Shown: one piece after another, positions 7,378-14,964 of the stretch
Layout of the letters: each line of letters begins with the position of its first letter
Numbering within the stretch: position 1 is the first letter of the stretch
Assembly (NCBI RefSeq): GCF_004364585.1
Contig: NZ_SOAN01000008.1
Coordinates: forward strand, 1 to 64,000
Origin: Nesterenkonia aurantiaca
GTDB taxonomy: Bacteria > Actinomycetota > Actinomycetes > Actinomycetales > Micrococcaceae
DNA: 64,000 nucleotides
Direction of reading: 5' to 3'
Program-made: the position numbers and the translations under genes
Notes under the pieces: model-generated
What the model was told of the DNA's origin: nothing
Seen by the model: only the letters and a program-made list of their open reading frames with translations
The model's database searches: none

Positions 7378-7449
7378 CGTCGCATGCCTATGCCATGTCC
7401 CATCGCTATTTCCGTTCAAAACGGTGGGACATGGCATAGCGATGCGACG
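7378..7449. repeat. long interrupted palindrome between convergent genes
   Basis: CGTCGCAT (7378-7385) and CTATGCCATGTCCCA (7388-7402) pair with TGGGACATGGCATAG (7425-7439) and ATGCGACG (7442-7449), separated by one 2-nt mismatch. This gives a 25-bp imperfect stem with a 22-nt loop that contains its own small hairpin (CCGTT-CAA-AACGG). A diverged copy of the outer sequence (GATCTGTCGCATGG) lies at about 7343-7356. It sits between the S9 peptidase and acylphosphatase stop codons, so it could be a bidirectional terminator or a mobile palindrome. Confidence 0.7.
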
Positions 7450-7535
7450 TTCTCGGCGGGCCGGTCTCGGGTCACGGGATTCCAGGTCTGGTTGAGTGAC
7501 CAGAGCCGGAATCCCTGCGGCGGGGAACGGCTGGG

Positions 7536-7877
7536 TCAGCGGCGGATCTCGAAGCCGGCCTGTGGCAGCGAAGCGAGGTCCGGCTCGGTGGCCTCGCGCT
7601 CTTCGACCTCCGTGACCTCGGCCGACTCGGGCCCCTTGCCGGCCCAGCGCAGCAGCGCGTCCACCGCGGGCCCGTCGCCACCGACCAGCAGCTCCACCGC
7701 GCCCTCGGCGGTGTTCCTGACCCAGCCGATCAGACCCAGGTCATCGGCCTCGGCCTTTGCCGCTGCGCGATAGGACACGCCCTGGACTCGGCCGGTGATC
7801 CACAGATGGGTGCCGGTGGTGCAGCCCGAGGGGGAGAGGGGCTGATCGGCGTCGGGCGGTGAGAGCGGTTCAGTCAT
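7536..7877 (-). CDS. acyP: acylphosphatase
   Basis: A small enzyme hydrolysing carboxyl-phosphate bonds (for example acetyl or carbamoyl phosphate). The ferredoxin-like domain begins at THLWITGRVQGVSYR, with the phosphate-binding loop and catalytic Arg. It continues with LGLIGWVRNTAEGAVELLV, carrying the catalytic Asn. The family's usual GVGFR is GVSYR here, a conservative change. The protein has a polar extension of about 20 residues before the domain. ATG 7877 is used; an in-frame TTG at 7889 with a GAGG element close upstream is an alternative that adds four residues. It is convergent with the S9 peptidase. Confidence 0.88.
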   Translation of the reverse strand: MTEPLSPPDADQPLSPSGCTTGTHLWITGRVQGVSYRAAAKAEADDLGLIGWVRNTAEGAVELLVGGDGPAVDALLRWAGKGPESAEVTEVEEREATEPDLASLPQAGFEIRR

Positions 7878-7937
7878 ACGCCCAGTCAAACATCCTCAGG
7901 GGTCAGCCACCAGGCACTGGTCTGTGCTGGTGGGGCG

Positions 7938-7975
7938 GACCGGCCCAGCCGACCGGCCCAGCGGACCGGCCCACC
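7938..7975. repeat. three 13-bp tandem repeats, unit GACCGGCCCAGCC
   Basis: Copies lie at 7938-7950, 7951-7963 and 7964-7975, the last one base short. They occupy the short non-coding space between the acyP start and the amidohydrolase stop. No function is suggested. Confidence 0.7.
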
Positions 7976-8016
7976 TCGTGGACCGAGCGCCGGAGTGAGG
8001 GACCCGACGGCGAGGA

Positions 8017-9186
8017 TCAGGCCTGCGCCTCGGCGGGCTCCTGGGAGAACACCAGCTCCCCGTCGATCCAGGTCCGCTGCACCCGGTTCCGGGTGTCCAG
8101 CGGATCCCCGGACCACAGCGCCAGGTCGGCGTCCTTGCCCGGTTCCAGGGTCCCCACCCGATCCGCCACTCCGAGCACCTCGGCCGGGTTGATCGTGATC
8201 GCGCGCAGCGCCTCCACCGGGTCCATCCCCTCGCGCACCGCCAGGGCTGCCTGATGGATCAGGAACTCGATGGGCACCACCGGGTGATCGGTGATGATCG
8301 AGACCTTCACCCCGGCGCGGGCGAGGATGCCCGGGGCCTTGGGGCTGCGGTCGCGGACCTCCACCTTGGAGCGGGAGACGATCATCGGCCCGTAGAGCAC
8401 CGGAATGCCGCGCTCGGCGATGACGTCGGCGAGCTTATAGGACTCGGTCCCGTGATCCAGGACCAGCTGGTAGCCGAACTCGTCGGCCAGGCGCAGGGCG
8501 GTGGCGATGTCATCTGCGCGGTGGCAGTGCTGGCGCCAGGGGATCTTGCGGTCCAGCACCAGAGCCAGCGCCTCGGAGACCAGATCTCCGGGCCGGTCCG
8601 CCGGGTCCTTGGCCTGCCAGTTCTTCGCCTCGGTGAAGGCCTTGCGGATGGTCATCGCGACCCCGAGCCGGGTGTTCGGGGTCTGCTTGCGCTCTCCATA
8701 GACCCGCTTGGGGTTCTCGCCCAGCGCGGACTTCAGCCCGGAGGGGGAGCGCAGCACCATCTTGTCGACGATCCGGCCCTGGGTCTTCAGCGCCACGGCG
8801 AGCCCGCCGATCGGATTCGCGGACCCGGGGTTCACGTTCACCGTGGTGATCCCGGCCGCGCGGGCGTCGGCGAAGCCGAGCTCCGCCGGGTTGATCGCGT
8901 CCAGTGCGCGCACCGCAGCGGTCACGGGGTCGGTGGTCTCGTTGACATCGGCGCCGGCCCAGCCCTCGCCCTCCTCATGGACGCCCAGGTGGACATGGGC
9001 GTCGATCAGACCGGGCAGCACCCAGCCGCCGGCCGCGTCGATCACCTCGTACCCGGCAGGGTGGTCCACCTCGACTCCGAGCGCCGCGATCTTGCCCTCG
9101 GTGATCACCACGGAGCCGTCAAAGGGCTCACCGCTGATCGGCAGGATGTGTGCATTGCTGATGACATAGTTTCTCTGAGCAACCAT
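8017..9186 (-). CDS. amidohydrolase family protein
   Basis: This 389-residue metal-dependent hydrolase has the usual small N- and C-terminal beta domains around a TIM barrel. Visible features are VLPGLIDAHVHLG (metal-binding HxH), the RQHCHRADDIATALRLA histidines on later strands, VLDHGTESYK, and ITDHPVV with the likely catalytic Asp. The C-terminus has GTLEPGKDADLALWSGDP, a signature of the imidazolonepropionase/aryldialkylphosphatase-like amidohydrolases. The substrate is not predictable. ATG 9186 is supported by TAGAGT 6 nt upstream, so the mRNA is probably leaderless. It is divergent from the cation-efflux gene. Confidence 0.85.
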   Translation of the reverse strand: MVAQRNYVISNAHILPISGEPFDGSVVITEGKIAALGVEVDHPAGYEVIDAAGGWVLPGLIDAHVHLGVHEEGEGWAGADVNETTDPVTAAVRALDAINPAELGFADARAAGITTVNVNPGSANPIGGLAVALKTQGRIVDKMVLRSPSGLKSALGENPKRVYGERKQTPNTRLGVAMTIRKAFTEAKNWQAKDPADRPGDLVSEALALVLDRKIPWRQHCHRADDIATALRLADEFGYQLVLDHGTESYKLADVIAERGIPVLYGPMIVSRSKVEVRDRSPKAPGILARAGVKVSIITDHPVVPIEFLIHQAALAVREGMDPVEALRAITINPAEVLGVADRVGTLEPGKDADLALWSGDPLDTRNRVQRTWIDGELVFSQEPAEAQA

Positions 9187-9192
9187 GCTGGG

Positions 9193-9198
9193 ACTCTA
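9193..9198 (-). promoter_or_regulatory. -10 box TAGAGT for the amidohydrolase gene (leaderless)
   Basis: On the minus strand TAGAGT is followed by 6 nt and then the ATG at 9186. There is no Shine-Dalgarno site. The spacing places the transcription start at or next to the start codon. Confidence 0.55.
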
Positions 9199-9281
9199 GC
9201 GCACCGGCCTTGCTGAGAACGCTTCTGCGTCCGGCTCGCAGCTTAGGTGATCCCCCGCGGACGCAGGACAATAGAGGCATC

Positions 9282-10220
9282 ATGCACCACCACGATCACG
9301 GCGCCTCCACCTCGGCCGAGACCCCGGAGCGCGCGCTCTCGCACCGTCGCCGGCTCGCGATCGCCTGCGCGATCACGGTCGGCATCGTGCTGGCCCAGGC
9401 CCTCGGCGCCTGGATGACCGGTTCCCTCGCGCTGCTCACCGATGCGGTGCATTCGCTCACCGACAGCATCGGCCTCGGCGTCGCCCTGGTCGCGGCGGGC
9501 CTGATGCACCGGGCCGCCACGGCGCAGCGCACCTGGGGCTTCCGCCGGGTGGAGATCCTGGCCGGGCTGCTTCAGGCGACGCTGCTGCTGGGCGTGGGCA
9601 TCTATGCCGCGGTGGAGGGGATCGGCCGGCTCAGCGCCCCGCCGGTGATCCTGCACCTCGAGCTGCTGATCTTCGGCGCGCTGGGCCTGGCCGGCAATGT
9701 GATCTCGCTGCTGGTGCTCGCCTCGGGCCGCAAGGCCAACTTCAACATGCGCGCGGCGTTCCTGGAGGTCAGCGCGGACGCGCTGGGCTCGCTGGCGGTG
9801 ATGCTGGCCGCCGTCGTCATCTGGACCACCGGCTGGCAGCAGGCCGACGCGGTCGCGGCGCTGGCCATCGCCGCACTGATCATCCCGCGTGCGCTGCTGC
9901 TGCTGCGCGAGACCGCCCGGGTGCTGCTGGAGTTCACCCCGCGCGGGCTGGACCTGGAGCAGGTCCGGGCGCACATGCTGGCCCTGGACCATGTCCAAGA
10001 GGTCCATGACCTGCATGCCTCCACCGTCGCCACCGGGCTGCCCGTGATCTCAGCCCATGTGGTGCTCGACGACGCCTGTTTCAGCGAGGGCTGCGTCCCG
10101 GAGACCCTGAACCGGCTCAAGACCTGCGTGGCCGAGCATTTCGACGTCGCGGTGGAACACTCCACCTTCCAGCTCGAGCCGCGCAGCATCGCGGCCGAGG
10201 AGACCCACACCCACGCCTGA
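9282..10220 (+). CDS. cation diffusion facilitator (CDF) family transporter
   Basis: A 312-residue inner-membrane antiporter exporting divalent metal, most likely zinc, in exchange for protons. A His-rich N-terminus (MHHHDHG) precedes six predicted membrane helices. TM2 carries LLTDAVHSLTDS and TM5 carries EVSADALGS, giving the H/D-xxx-D metal site of zinc-type CDFs. The cytosolic C-terminal domain contains VQEVHDLHASTVATGLPVISAHV, and the tail ends in HTHA. ATG 9282 is chosen because the His-rich start is typical of the family; the frame is open 72 bp further upstream. No regulator gene is adjacent. Confidence 0.92.
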   Translation: MHHHDHGASTSAETPERALSHRRRLAIACAITVGIVLAQALGAWMTGSLALLTDAVHSLTDSIGLGVALVAAGLMHRAATAQRTWGFRRVEILAGLLQATLLLGVGIYAAVEGIGRLSAPPVILHLELLIFGALGLAGNVISLLVLASGRKANFNMRAAFLEVSADALGSLAVMLAAVVIWTTGWQQADAVAALAIAALIIPRALLLLRETARVLLEFTPRGLDLEQVRAHMLALDHVQEVHDLHASTVATGLPVISAHVVLDDACFSEGCVPETLNRLKTCVAEHFDVAVEHSTFQLEPRSIAAEETHTHA

Positions 10221-10333
10221 GCGCCCAGCGTCCATGTTGCTGCGCCTGCTGCAGCTGAACCAGCAGCCACACCGGCCCGGGGGAGTCTCCATGACCGGCG
10301 GCCCCGGAGCTCGTGGCGGCGCAGGGGGCCCGG

Positions 10334-10339
10334 TAGGCT
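10334..10339 (+). promoter_or_regulatory. -10 box TAGGCT for the SodC-like gene (near-leaderless)
   Basis: TAGGCT lies 8 nt before ATG 10348 and there is no ribosome site between them, which fits a leaderless or nearly leaderless transcript. Confidence 0.5.
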
Positions 10340-10347
10340 GTGCGCTC

Positions 10348-11217
10348 ATGAGCATTCGACCTCACCGATCCTCCGCGCGCAGATTGCGCGGCCTCCCGCT
10401 GAGCGGGATCGCGCTCGTCGCCGCGCTGGCCCTGGCGGGCTGCGGCGGCGGAGACGCGAGCGACGCCGACCCGGACGCTGAACCGGGCGCCGAGCAGAAC
10501 ACCGCCGCGGAACCCTCGGACGACCAGGCCGATGCGGACGCCGAAGGCGGCACGGAAGCTGGCGCTGAGGCCGGGGACGACGGGCAGGGCGCCGAGCTCC
10601 AGGGCGGTCCTGACGGCTCCGAGGAGCCCTTCGCCTCCGCGGCGCTCGCCGACGTGGCAGGCAACGACATCGGCACCGTGCAGTTCTCCGAGGTCGCCAA
10701 CGGAGTGCTCATCGAGGCCGAGGTACACGACCTCGACGCAGGCTTCCGAGGCATCACGCTGCACGAACGCGGCCTGTGCGAGATCCAGTCCAGCTCCGAG
10801 TCCGGCGTCGTGGGGGACTTCGAGTCCTCCGGCGGACATCTGGTCGGCAGCATGGAGGAGGACATGGGCCTCGTGGACGGCGAGGAGGCTCCACAGGAGG
10901 AGGACCCCGAGAACGACCTCGATGATCTCAACGAGGCGGTCCCGCCCACAGAGCCCGAGGCTGTGACTCACCCGGACCATGCCGGAGATCTGCCGAACCT
11001 GCTGGTCAACCAGGACCGCACCGGCTGGCTGAGCCTGATCAGCGACCGTCTGGAGACCGAGGATCTGCTCGGTGACCAGGGCAGCTCGGTGATCATCCAC
11101 GCCCAGCCGGACAACCACGGCAACGTCCCGGAACGCTACTTCGGCCCCGACGCCGAGACTCTGACCAGCGGAGACTCAGGCAGCCGCGTGGCCTGCGGGG
11201 TCGTCGAGGAGCAGTAG
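10348..11217 (+). CDS. sodC: SodC-like (Cu/Zn superoxide dismutase family) lipoprotein
   Basis: A 289-residue exported lipoprotein with a signal peptide ending in the lipobox LALAGC and an acidic, Ala/Glu/Asp-rich linker of about 60 residues. The SodC fold follows. GITLHERGLCE corresponds to the HxH copper site, SGGHLVG keeps the bridging His (His164), HPDHAGD keeps zinc ligands His208/His211 and Asp214, and IIHAQPDN keeps His251. GDSGSRVACGVV is the usual C-terminus. The first copper His of HxH is Thr137 here while His139 is kept, so copper binding and dismutase activity are uncertain. An insertion rich in Glu/Asp/Pro lies at about residues 168-200. ATG 10348 is preferred because of the -10 box and signal peptide. 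Confidence 0.83.
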   Translation: MSIRPHRSSARRLRGLPLSGIALVAALALAGCGGGDASDADPDAEPGAEQNTAAEPSDDQADADAEGGTEAGAEAGDDGQGAELQGGPDGSEEPFASAALADVAGNDIGTVQFSEVANGVLIEAEVHDLDAGFRGITLHERGLCEIQSSSESGVVGDFESSGGHLVGSMEEDMGLVDGEEAPQEEDPENDLDDLNEAVPPTEPEAVTHPDHAGDLPNLLVNQDRTGWLSLISDRLETEDLLGDQGSSVIIHAQPDNHGNVPERYFGPDAETLTSGDSGSRVACGVVEEQ

Positions 11218-11280
11218 GACACACTTGCCGTAGCACGGATCCCACCGGAGCATGGTCCGCCCCCCATGAGCAGTACGCAA

Positions 11281-11310
11281 TTGCTGAGAGATCAGCCCGA
11301 TGGATATAGT
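11281..11310 (+). promoter_or_regulatory. promoter TTGCTG-N18-TATAGT upstream of the mrp operon
   Basis: TTGCTG (11281-11286) and TATAGT (11305-11310) are separated by 18 bp, a good sigma-70/SigA-type arrangement. The mrp leader ORF follows about 78 nt later. No other strong promoter is seen in the 220-bp gap after sodC. Confidence 0.5.
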
Positions 11311-11387
11311 CGATCACTGGTGTGCCGGGAAGACTGGTCGGCGATGAGCTTCACCGCGCCGTTTCACCCGCACCGACTGGAGGCACC

Positions 11388-11441
11388 ATGCACTCGCGAA
11401 GACCTTCCATGCCCTGGGCGCCGGCGGTGGTCCGCCCATGA
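11388..11441 (+). CDS. 17-codon leader ORF coupled to mrpA
   Basis: ATG 11388 is preceded by GGAGG with ideal 4-nt spacing. It opens a 17-codon frame, MHSRRPSMPWAPAVVRP, whose TGA (11439-11441) overlaps the mrpA ATG (11438-11440) as ATGA. mrpA itself has no recognisable ribosome site, so ribosomes probably reach it by termination-reinitiation from this leader. The peptide is basic and proline-rich, with no run of one regulatory amino acid. Whether it has a role beyond coupling is unknown. Real translation is inferred from the ribosome site and overlap. Confidence 0.5.
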   Translation: MHSRRPSMPWAPAVVRP

Positions 11442-14422
11442 CGCTCATGGTGCTCCTGATGCTGACCCTGGCCCTGGTCCCGCTCGCCGTGCTGGTCCAC
11501 CGCGCTGTGGGTCGCGACACCGGCTTCTTCGCGGCCGTGGCCCTGACCGGCATCGGCGTCGCCACGCTTCCGTGGCTGAACACCCTGCTGGACGGGGGAG
11601 TGATTCAAGAGCACCTGCCCTGGATCCCCACCGTCGACGTCGGCATCAGCCTGCGCCTGGACGGGCTCGGGATGGTCTTCCTGCTGCTGATCCTCTTCAT
11701 CGGCGCCCTGGTGATGGCCTATTCGGCCCGCTACTTCTCGGTCAAGAAGAAGACTGGCGACTACTACCTGTGGATGCTGATGTTCGTCTTCGCGATGAGC
11801 GGGATGGTCATCGCCGATGACCTGATCCTGCTCTTCGTGTTCTGGGAGTTCACCACGCTGTGCTCCTTCTTCCTGATCAACCGCTCCGGAGACAAGGCGC
11901 CGGCCCCGGCTCAGCGCACGCTGCTGATCACCGCCGCGGGCGGGCTGGGCCTGCTGACCGCGGTGCTGCTGATCATCGTGGAGACCGGCACCACCTCGAT
12001 GTCCGAGGCGCTGACGCACAGCGCCTGGCAGGACAACACCACCTTCACCTCCGTGGTCGCGGTGCTCATCGCCTTCGCCGCGTTCACCAAGTCCGCGCAG
12101 TTCCCGTTCCACCTGTGGCTGCCCGACGCCATGGTGGCCCCTGCGCCGGTCTCGGCATACCTGCATGCCGCGGCCATGGTCAAGGCCGGCATCTACCTGC
12201 TGCTGCGCTTCTCCCCGGTCTTCGAAGCATCCACGCTCTGGCAGGTGCTCCTGATCAGCTCCGGTCTGACCACCGCGCTGATGGGTGCGCTCTTTGCGCT
12301 GCAGCGCCATGACATCAAAGAGATCATGGCCTACTCCACGGTCTCCCAGCTGGGCTTCCTGGTCGCCGTCATCGGCATCGGCACCCCCACCGCGCTGGTC
12401 GCCGCCACGATCCACGTGGTCGCCCACGCACTGTTCAAATCCGCGCTGTTCATGATGGTCGGCATCATCGAACATGAGGCGCATTCGCGAGACATCCGTC
12501 GGCTCAACGGGCTGAGCAAGACCATGCGCATCTCGCTGGTGATCACGCTGATCTCCTCGCTCTCCATGGCCGGGGTCCCGCCGCTGCTGGGCTTCGTCTC
12601 CAAGGAGCACCTGCTCGCCGGGTTCCTCTCCGCGGACATGCCCGCCGCGCTGACCTGGACGCTGACGTCCATGGCGGTGCTCGCCGCCATCGGCACCTTC
12701 GCCTACTGCGGCCGTATCGTGCTCGGCGCGTTCACCAGCTACTCCGGCGCCGGGTCCAAGGACGAATACCACGAGCCGATCGATCCCAGCACTCCGCACG
12801 AGGCCCCGGCGAGCTTCTACCTGCCAGCGCTGCTGCCTGCCGCCGCAGGCCTGGTGCTGGGCTTCATCCCGTTCGTCTTCGACGGGCTGATCACTCGAGC
12901 CGGTGAGGACGCGCAGACCGGGACCTATGCGGCGGAGTTCGCGCTGTGGCACGGCTTCAACACCGAGCTGATGCTCTCCGGGGTGATCGTCGGCGGCGGC
13001 GTGCTCGCCGTGGTGGTGCGCGCCCGGATCGACAATCTGATCCCACGGCGGATCCTGCCGTTCACCGGCGTGGAAGTGGTCGAGTCGATGCGCCTGGGGA
13101 CCATCAACTTCGGCCGCCGGGTCGGAGACATCACCCGCAGCGACGTGCACGGGGTCCACCTCGCCCCACCGGGCATCCTGCTGGCCGGCCTGTTCATCGC
13201 CGGCATGATCGCGGCACCGGTGGTCGGGGAGTTCGAGCCCGGCAACACCCGGATGACCGACTGGGTGCTGATCGGGCTGTTGGTCTGCTTCCTGGCCGGC
13301 ACCGTGATCGCGGAGAACCGCGCGGCCGCCGTCGTCCTGGCCGGCGGCGCCGGGTTCGTGGTCGCCGCCTGGTACTTCGCGCTGGGCGCGGTGGACGTGG
13401 GCATGACCCAGCTGCTCGTGGAGATCCTCACCGTGGTGGTGCTGGTCCTGGTGCTGCGCAAGCTGCCCAAACGCTTCCACAAGGTCACCCGTACCCGACG
13501 CGGCATCTCCATCGCCGTGGCCCTGGCCTTCGGCGTGATGGCCTTCGCCGCCACCTTCGCGCTCACCGGCCGGCGCGGACAGACTCCGATCGCCGAGTGG
13601 TACCTGCTCAACACCTACGAGGAGACCGGTGCGCTGAATGTGGTGAACTCGATCCTGGTGGACTTCCGCGCGCTGGACACCTTCGGAGAGCTCACGGTGC
13701 TCGGCGTCGCGGGCTTCGCGATCCTGGCGCTGCTGAACTCCTCCTTCGCCACCTCGGACAACGAGCCGCCCGCCTCACGGCAGTGGTCGGGGACCCCGCT
13801 GGACCACGCAGGGGACAACACCACCGCGATGCGCAGCGTCTTCAACTGGATGGCGCCGTTCATCGTGCTGCTCTCGCTGATCCTGCTGCTGCGCGGGCAC
13901 TACGAGTCCGGCGGCGGGTTCATCGCCGCACTGGTCGCCGGCGGCTTCTTCGCGCTGCGCTACCTGGTCGCACCCTCGGACACCGCGGTGAAGCTGCGCT
14001 TCGACTACGCGCTGGTCATCGTCGGCGGCATCATCACCGGCGCGGCCATCGGCCTGGTCGGCTTCCTCGAGGGCTCCTACCTTCGCCCGATCGTGATCGC
14101 CGAGGGACTCCCGATGCCCTGGGGCTCCGACGCCGGGTTCTCACTCACCACGGCGCTGATCTTCGACGTCGGCATCTACCTCGCCGTGATCGGTGCGGTG
14201 CTCGTCGCGCTGGACCGCCTCGGTCAGGCGCAGCGCTACCCGGCGGAGCTGCTCAAGGCGCACCGCCGCGCCCACGGCACCAGCGAGGCCGAGCTCTCCA
14301 CGCTGAAGGTCCCGGCCGGTTATCACGCCGACCCCGGGGACCTGCCCTTCGAGGTGCAGTCGGGGGAGCCCCGACCAGGGGGCCATGACCAGATCGAGCC
14401 GGGAGGGGTGAACGACCGATGA
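11438..14422 (+). CDS. mrpA: Na+/H+ antiporter subunit A fused to subunit B (MrpAB)
   Basis: The largest subunit of the Mrp (Mnh/Sha) multisubunit Na+/H+ antiporter, 994 residues. It is a NuoL-like proton-pumping membrane protein of about 20 helices, with LLFVFWEFTTLCSFFLI, KSAQFPFHLWLPDAM and HALFKSALFMMVGIIEHE carrying the conserved Glu, Lys and His of the channel. An MrpA C-terminal segment follows, with VVNSILVDFRALDTFGE. From about residue 798 an MrpB domain begins (FNWMAPFIVLLSLILLLRGH, then GGGFIAALVAGG). This A-B fusion is common in Actinobacteria. ATG 11438 overlaps the stop of a 17-codon leader ORF. The gene heads an A/B-C-D-E-F-G operon in which every junction overlaps. Confidence 0.94.
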   Translation: MTLMVLLMLTLALVPLAVLVHRAVGRDTGFFAAVALTGIGVATLPWLNTLLDGGVIQEHLPWIPTVDVGISLRLDGLGMVFLLLILFIGALVMAYSARYFSVKKKTGDYYLWMLMFVFAMSGMVIADDLILLFVFWEFTTLCSFFLINRSGDKAPAPAQRTLLITAAGGLGLLTAVLLIIVETGTTSMSEALTHSAWQDNTTFTSVVAVLIAFAAFTKSAQFPFHLWLPDAMVAPAPVSAYLHAAAMVKAGIYLLLRFSPVFEASTLWQVLLISSGLTTALMGALFALQRHDIKEIMAYSTVSQLGFLVAVIGIGTPTALVAATIHVVAHALFKSALFMMVGIIEHEAHSRDIRRLNGLSKTMRISLVITLISSLSMAGVPPLLGFVSKEHLLAGFLSADMPAALTWTLTSMAVLAAIGTFAYCGRIVLGAFTSYSGAGSKDEYHEPIDPSTPHEAPASFYLPALLPAAAGLVLGFIPFVFDGLITRAGEDAQTGTYAAEFALWHGFNTELMLSGVIVGGGVLAVVVRARIDNLIPRRILPFTGVEVVESMRLGTINFGRRVGDITRSDVHGVHLAPPGILLAGLFIAGMIAAPVVGEFEPGNTRMTDWVLIGLLVCFLAGTVIAENRAAAVVLAGGAGFVVAAWYFALGAVDVGMTQLLVEILTVVVLVLVLRKLPKRFHKVTRTRRGISIAVALAFGVMAFAATFALTGRRGQTPIAEWYLLNTYEETGALNVVNSILVDFRALDTFGELTVLGVAGFAILALLNSSFATSDNEPPASRQWSGTPLDHAGDNTTAMRSVFNWMAPFIVLLSLILLLRGHYESGGGFIAALVAGGFFALRYLVAPSDTAVKLRFDYALVIVGGIITGAAIGLVGFLEGSYLRPIVIAEGLPMPWGSDAGFSLTTALIFDVGIYLAVIGAVLVALDRLGQAQRYPAELLKAHRRAHGTSEAELSTLKVPAGYHADPGDLPFEVQSGEPRPGGHDQIEPGGVNDR

Positions 14423-14964
14423 GCATCGCCATCGCCGTCGGGCTGCTCACCGCAGCGGCCGTCTACCTGTTCATGCAGCGAGGCATGGTGCGGATCGTGC
14501 TGGGCTTCGTCCTGGCCAGCCACGCAGCAAACCTGGTGTTCTTCGCGGCGGGCAACACCGCCTACCGAGGCGTGCCCTATATCGGCTCCGGGGAGCTCGG
14601 CGAACAGGCCGACCCGCTCCCGCAGGCCTTCGTGCTGACCGCCATCGTGATCGCCTTCTCCATCACCATGTTCATGGTGACCCTGGCGATCACCACCACC
14701 ACCGACGACGACACCGAGGACGTCGAGGTCTCCCCGGCGCTGCTGCTCGCCGCGGACCGCGGCGACACCAACGACGCCGGCTTCTTCGGTCTGACCACCG
14801 AGTCCGGCGACATCGTGGTGGAGCGCGGCGAGGACGAGACCGGAGACCCCTGGCCGGAGAAGACCCCGGGGGCCACAGCGCCCGAGCCGGGGGCGTCCGC
14901 CGAGCCGGGGACTTCCACCAAGACCGAGACCTCCGCCGAGACCCAGGAGGGAGACGCCCGATGA
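14419..14964 (+). CDS. mrpC: Na+/H+ antiporter subunit C (MrpC)
   Basis: A NuoK-like small membrane subunit of the Mrp complex. The first 95 residues hold three helices with the typical LGFVLASHAANLVFF and DPLPQAFVLTAIVIAFSITMF motifs, which contact MrpA/MrpD. The remaining 85 residues form an acidic, Pro/Thr/Glu-rich cytoplasmic tail absent from many homologues, so the 181-residue length exceeds the usual 110-130. The start ATG overlaps the mrpA stop (ATGA), and its own stop overlaps mrpD in the same way. Confidence 0.93.
   Translation: MSIAIAVGLLTAAAVYLFMQRGMVRIVLGFVLASHAANLVFFAAGNTAYRGVPYIGSGELGEQADPLPQAFVLTAIVIAFSITMFMVTLAITTTTDDDTEDVEVSPALLLAADRGDTNDAGFFGLTTESGDIVVERGEDETGDPWPEKTPGATAPEPGASAEPGTSTKTETSAETQEGDAR

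Noticed and set aside
5077-7437. 786-codon open frame on the minus strand opposite the S9 peptidase
   Set aside because: It is a shadow of GC-rich coding DNA: the translation is Arg/Gly/Gln/Val-rich without domains, while the plus strand encodes an intact peptidase with all catalytic motifs.
7938-7975. Three 13-bp tandem repeats as a possible CRISPR-like or iteron array
   Set aside because: The units are contiguous without spacers, only three copies exist, and there are no cas or replication genes.
11351-13480. 709-codon minus-strand frame opposite mrpA
   Set aside because: The composition is dominated by Gly, His, Gln, Asp and Arg, the mirror of hydrophobic codons in the membrane protein. 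No start signal or family match.
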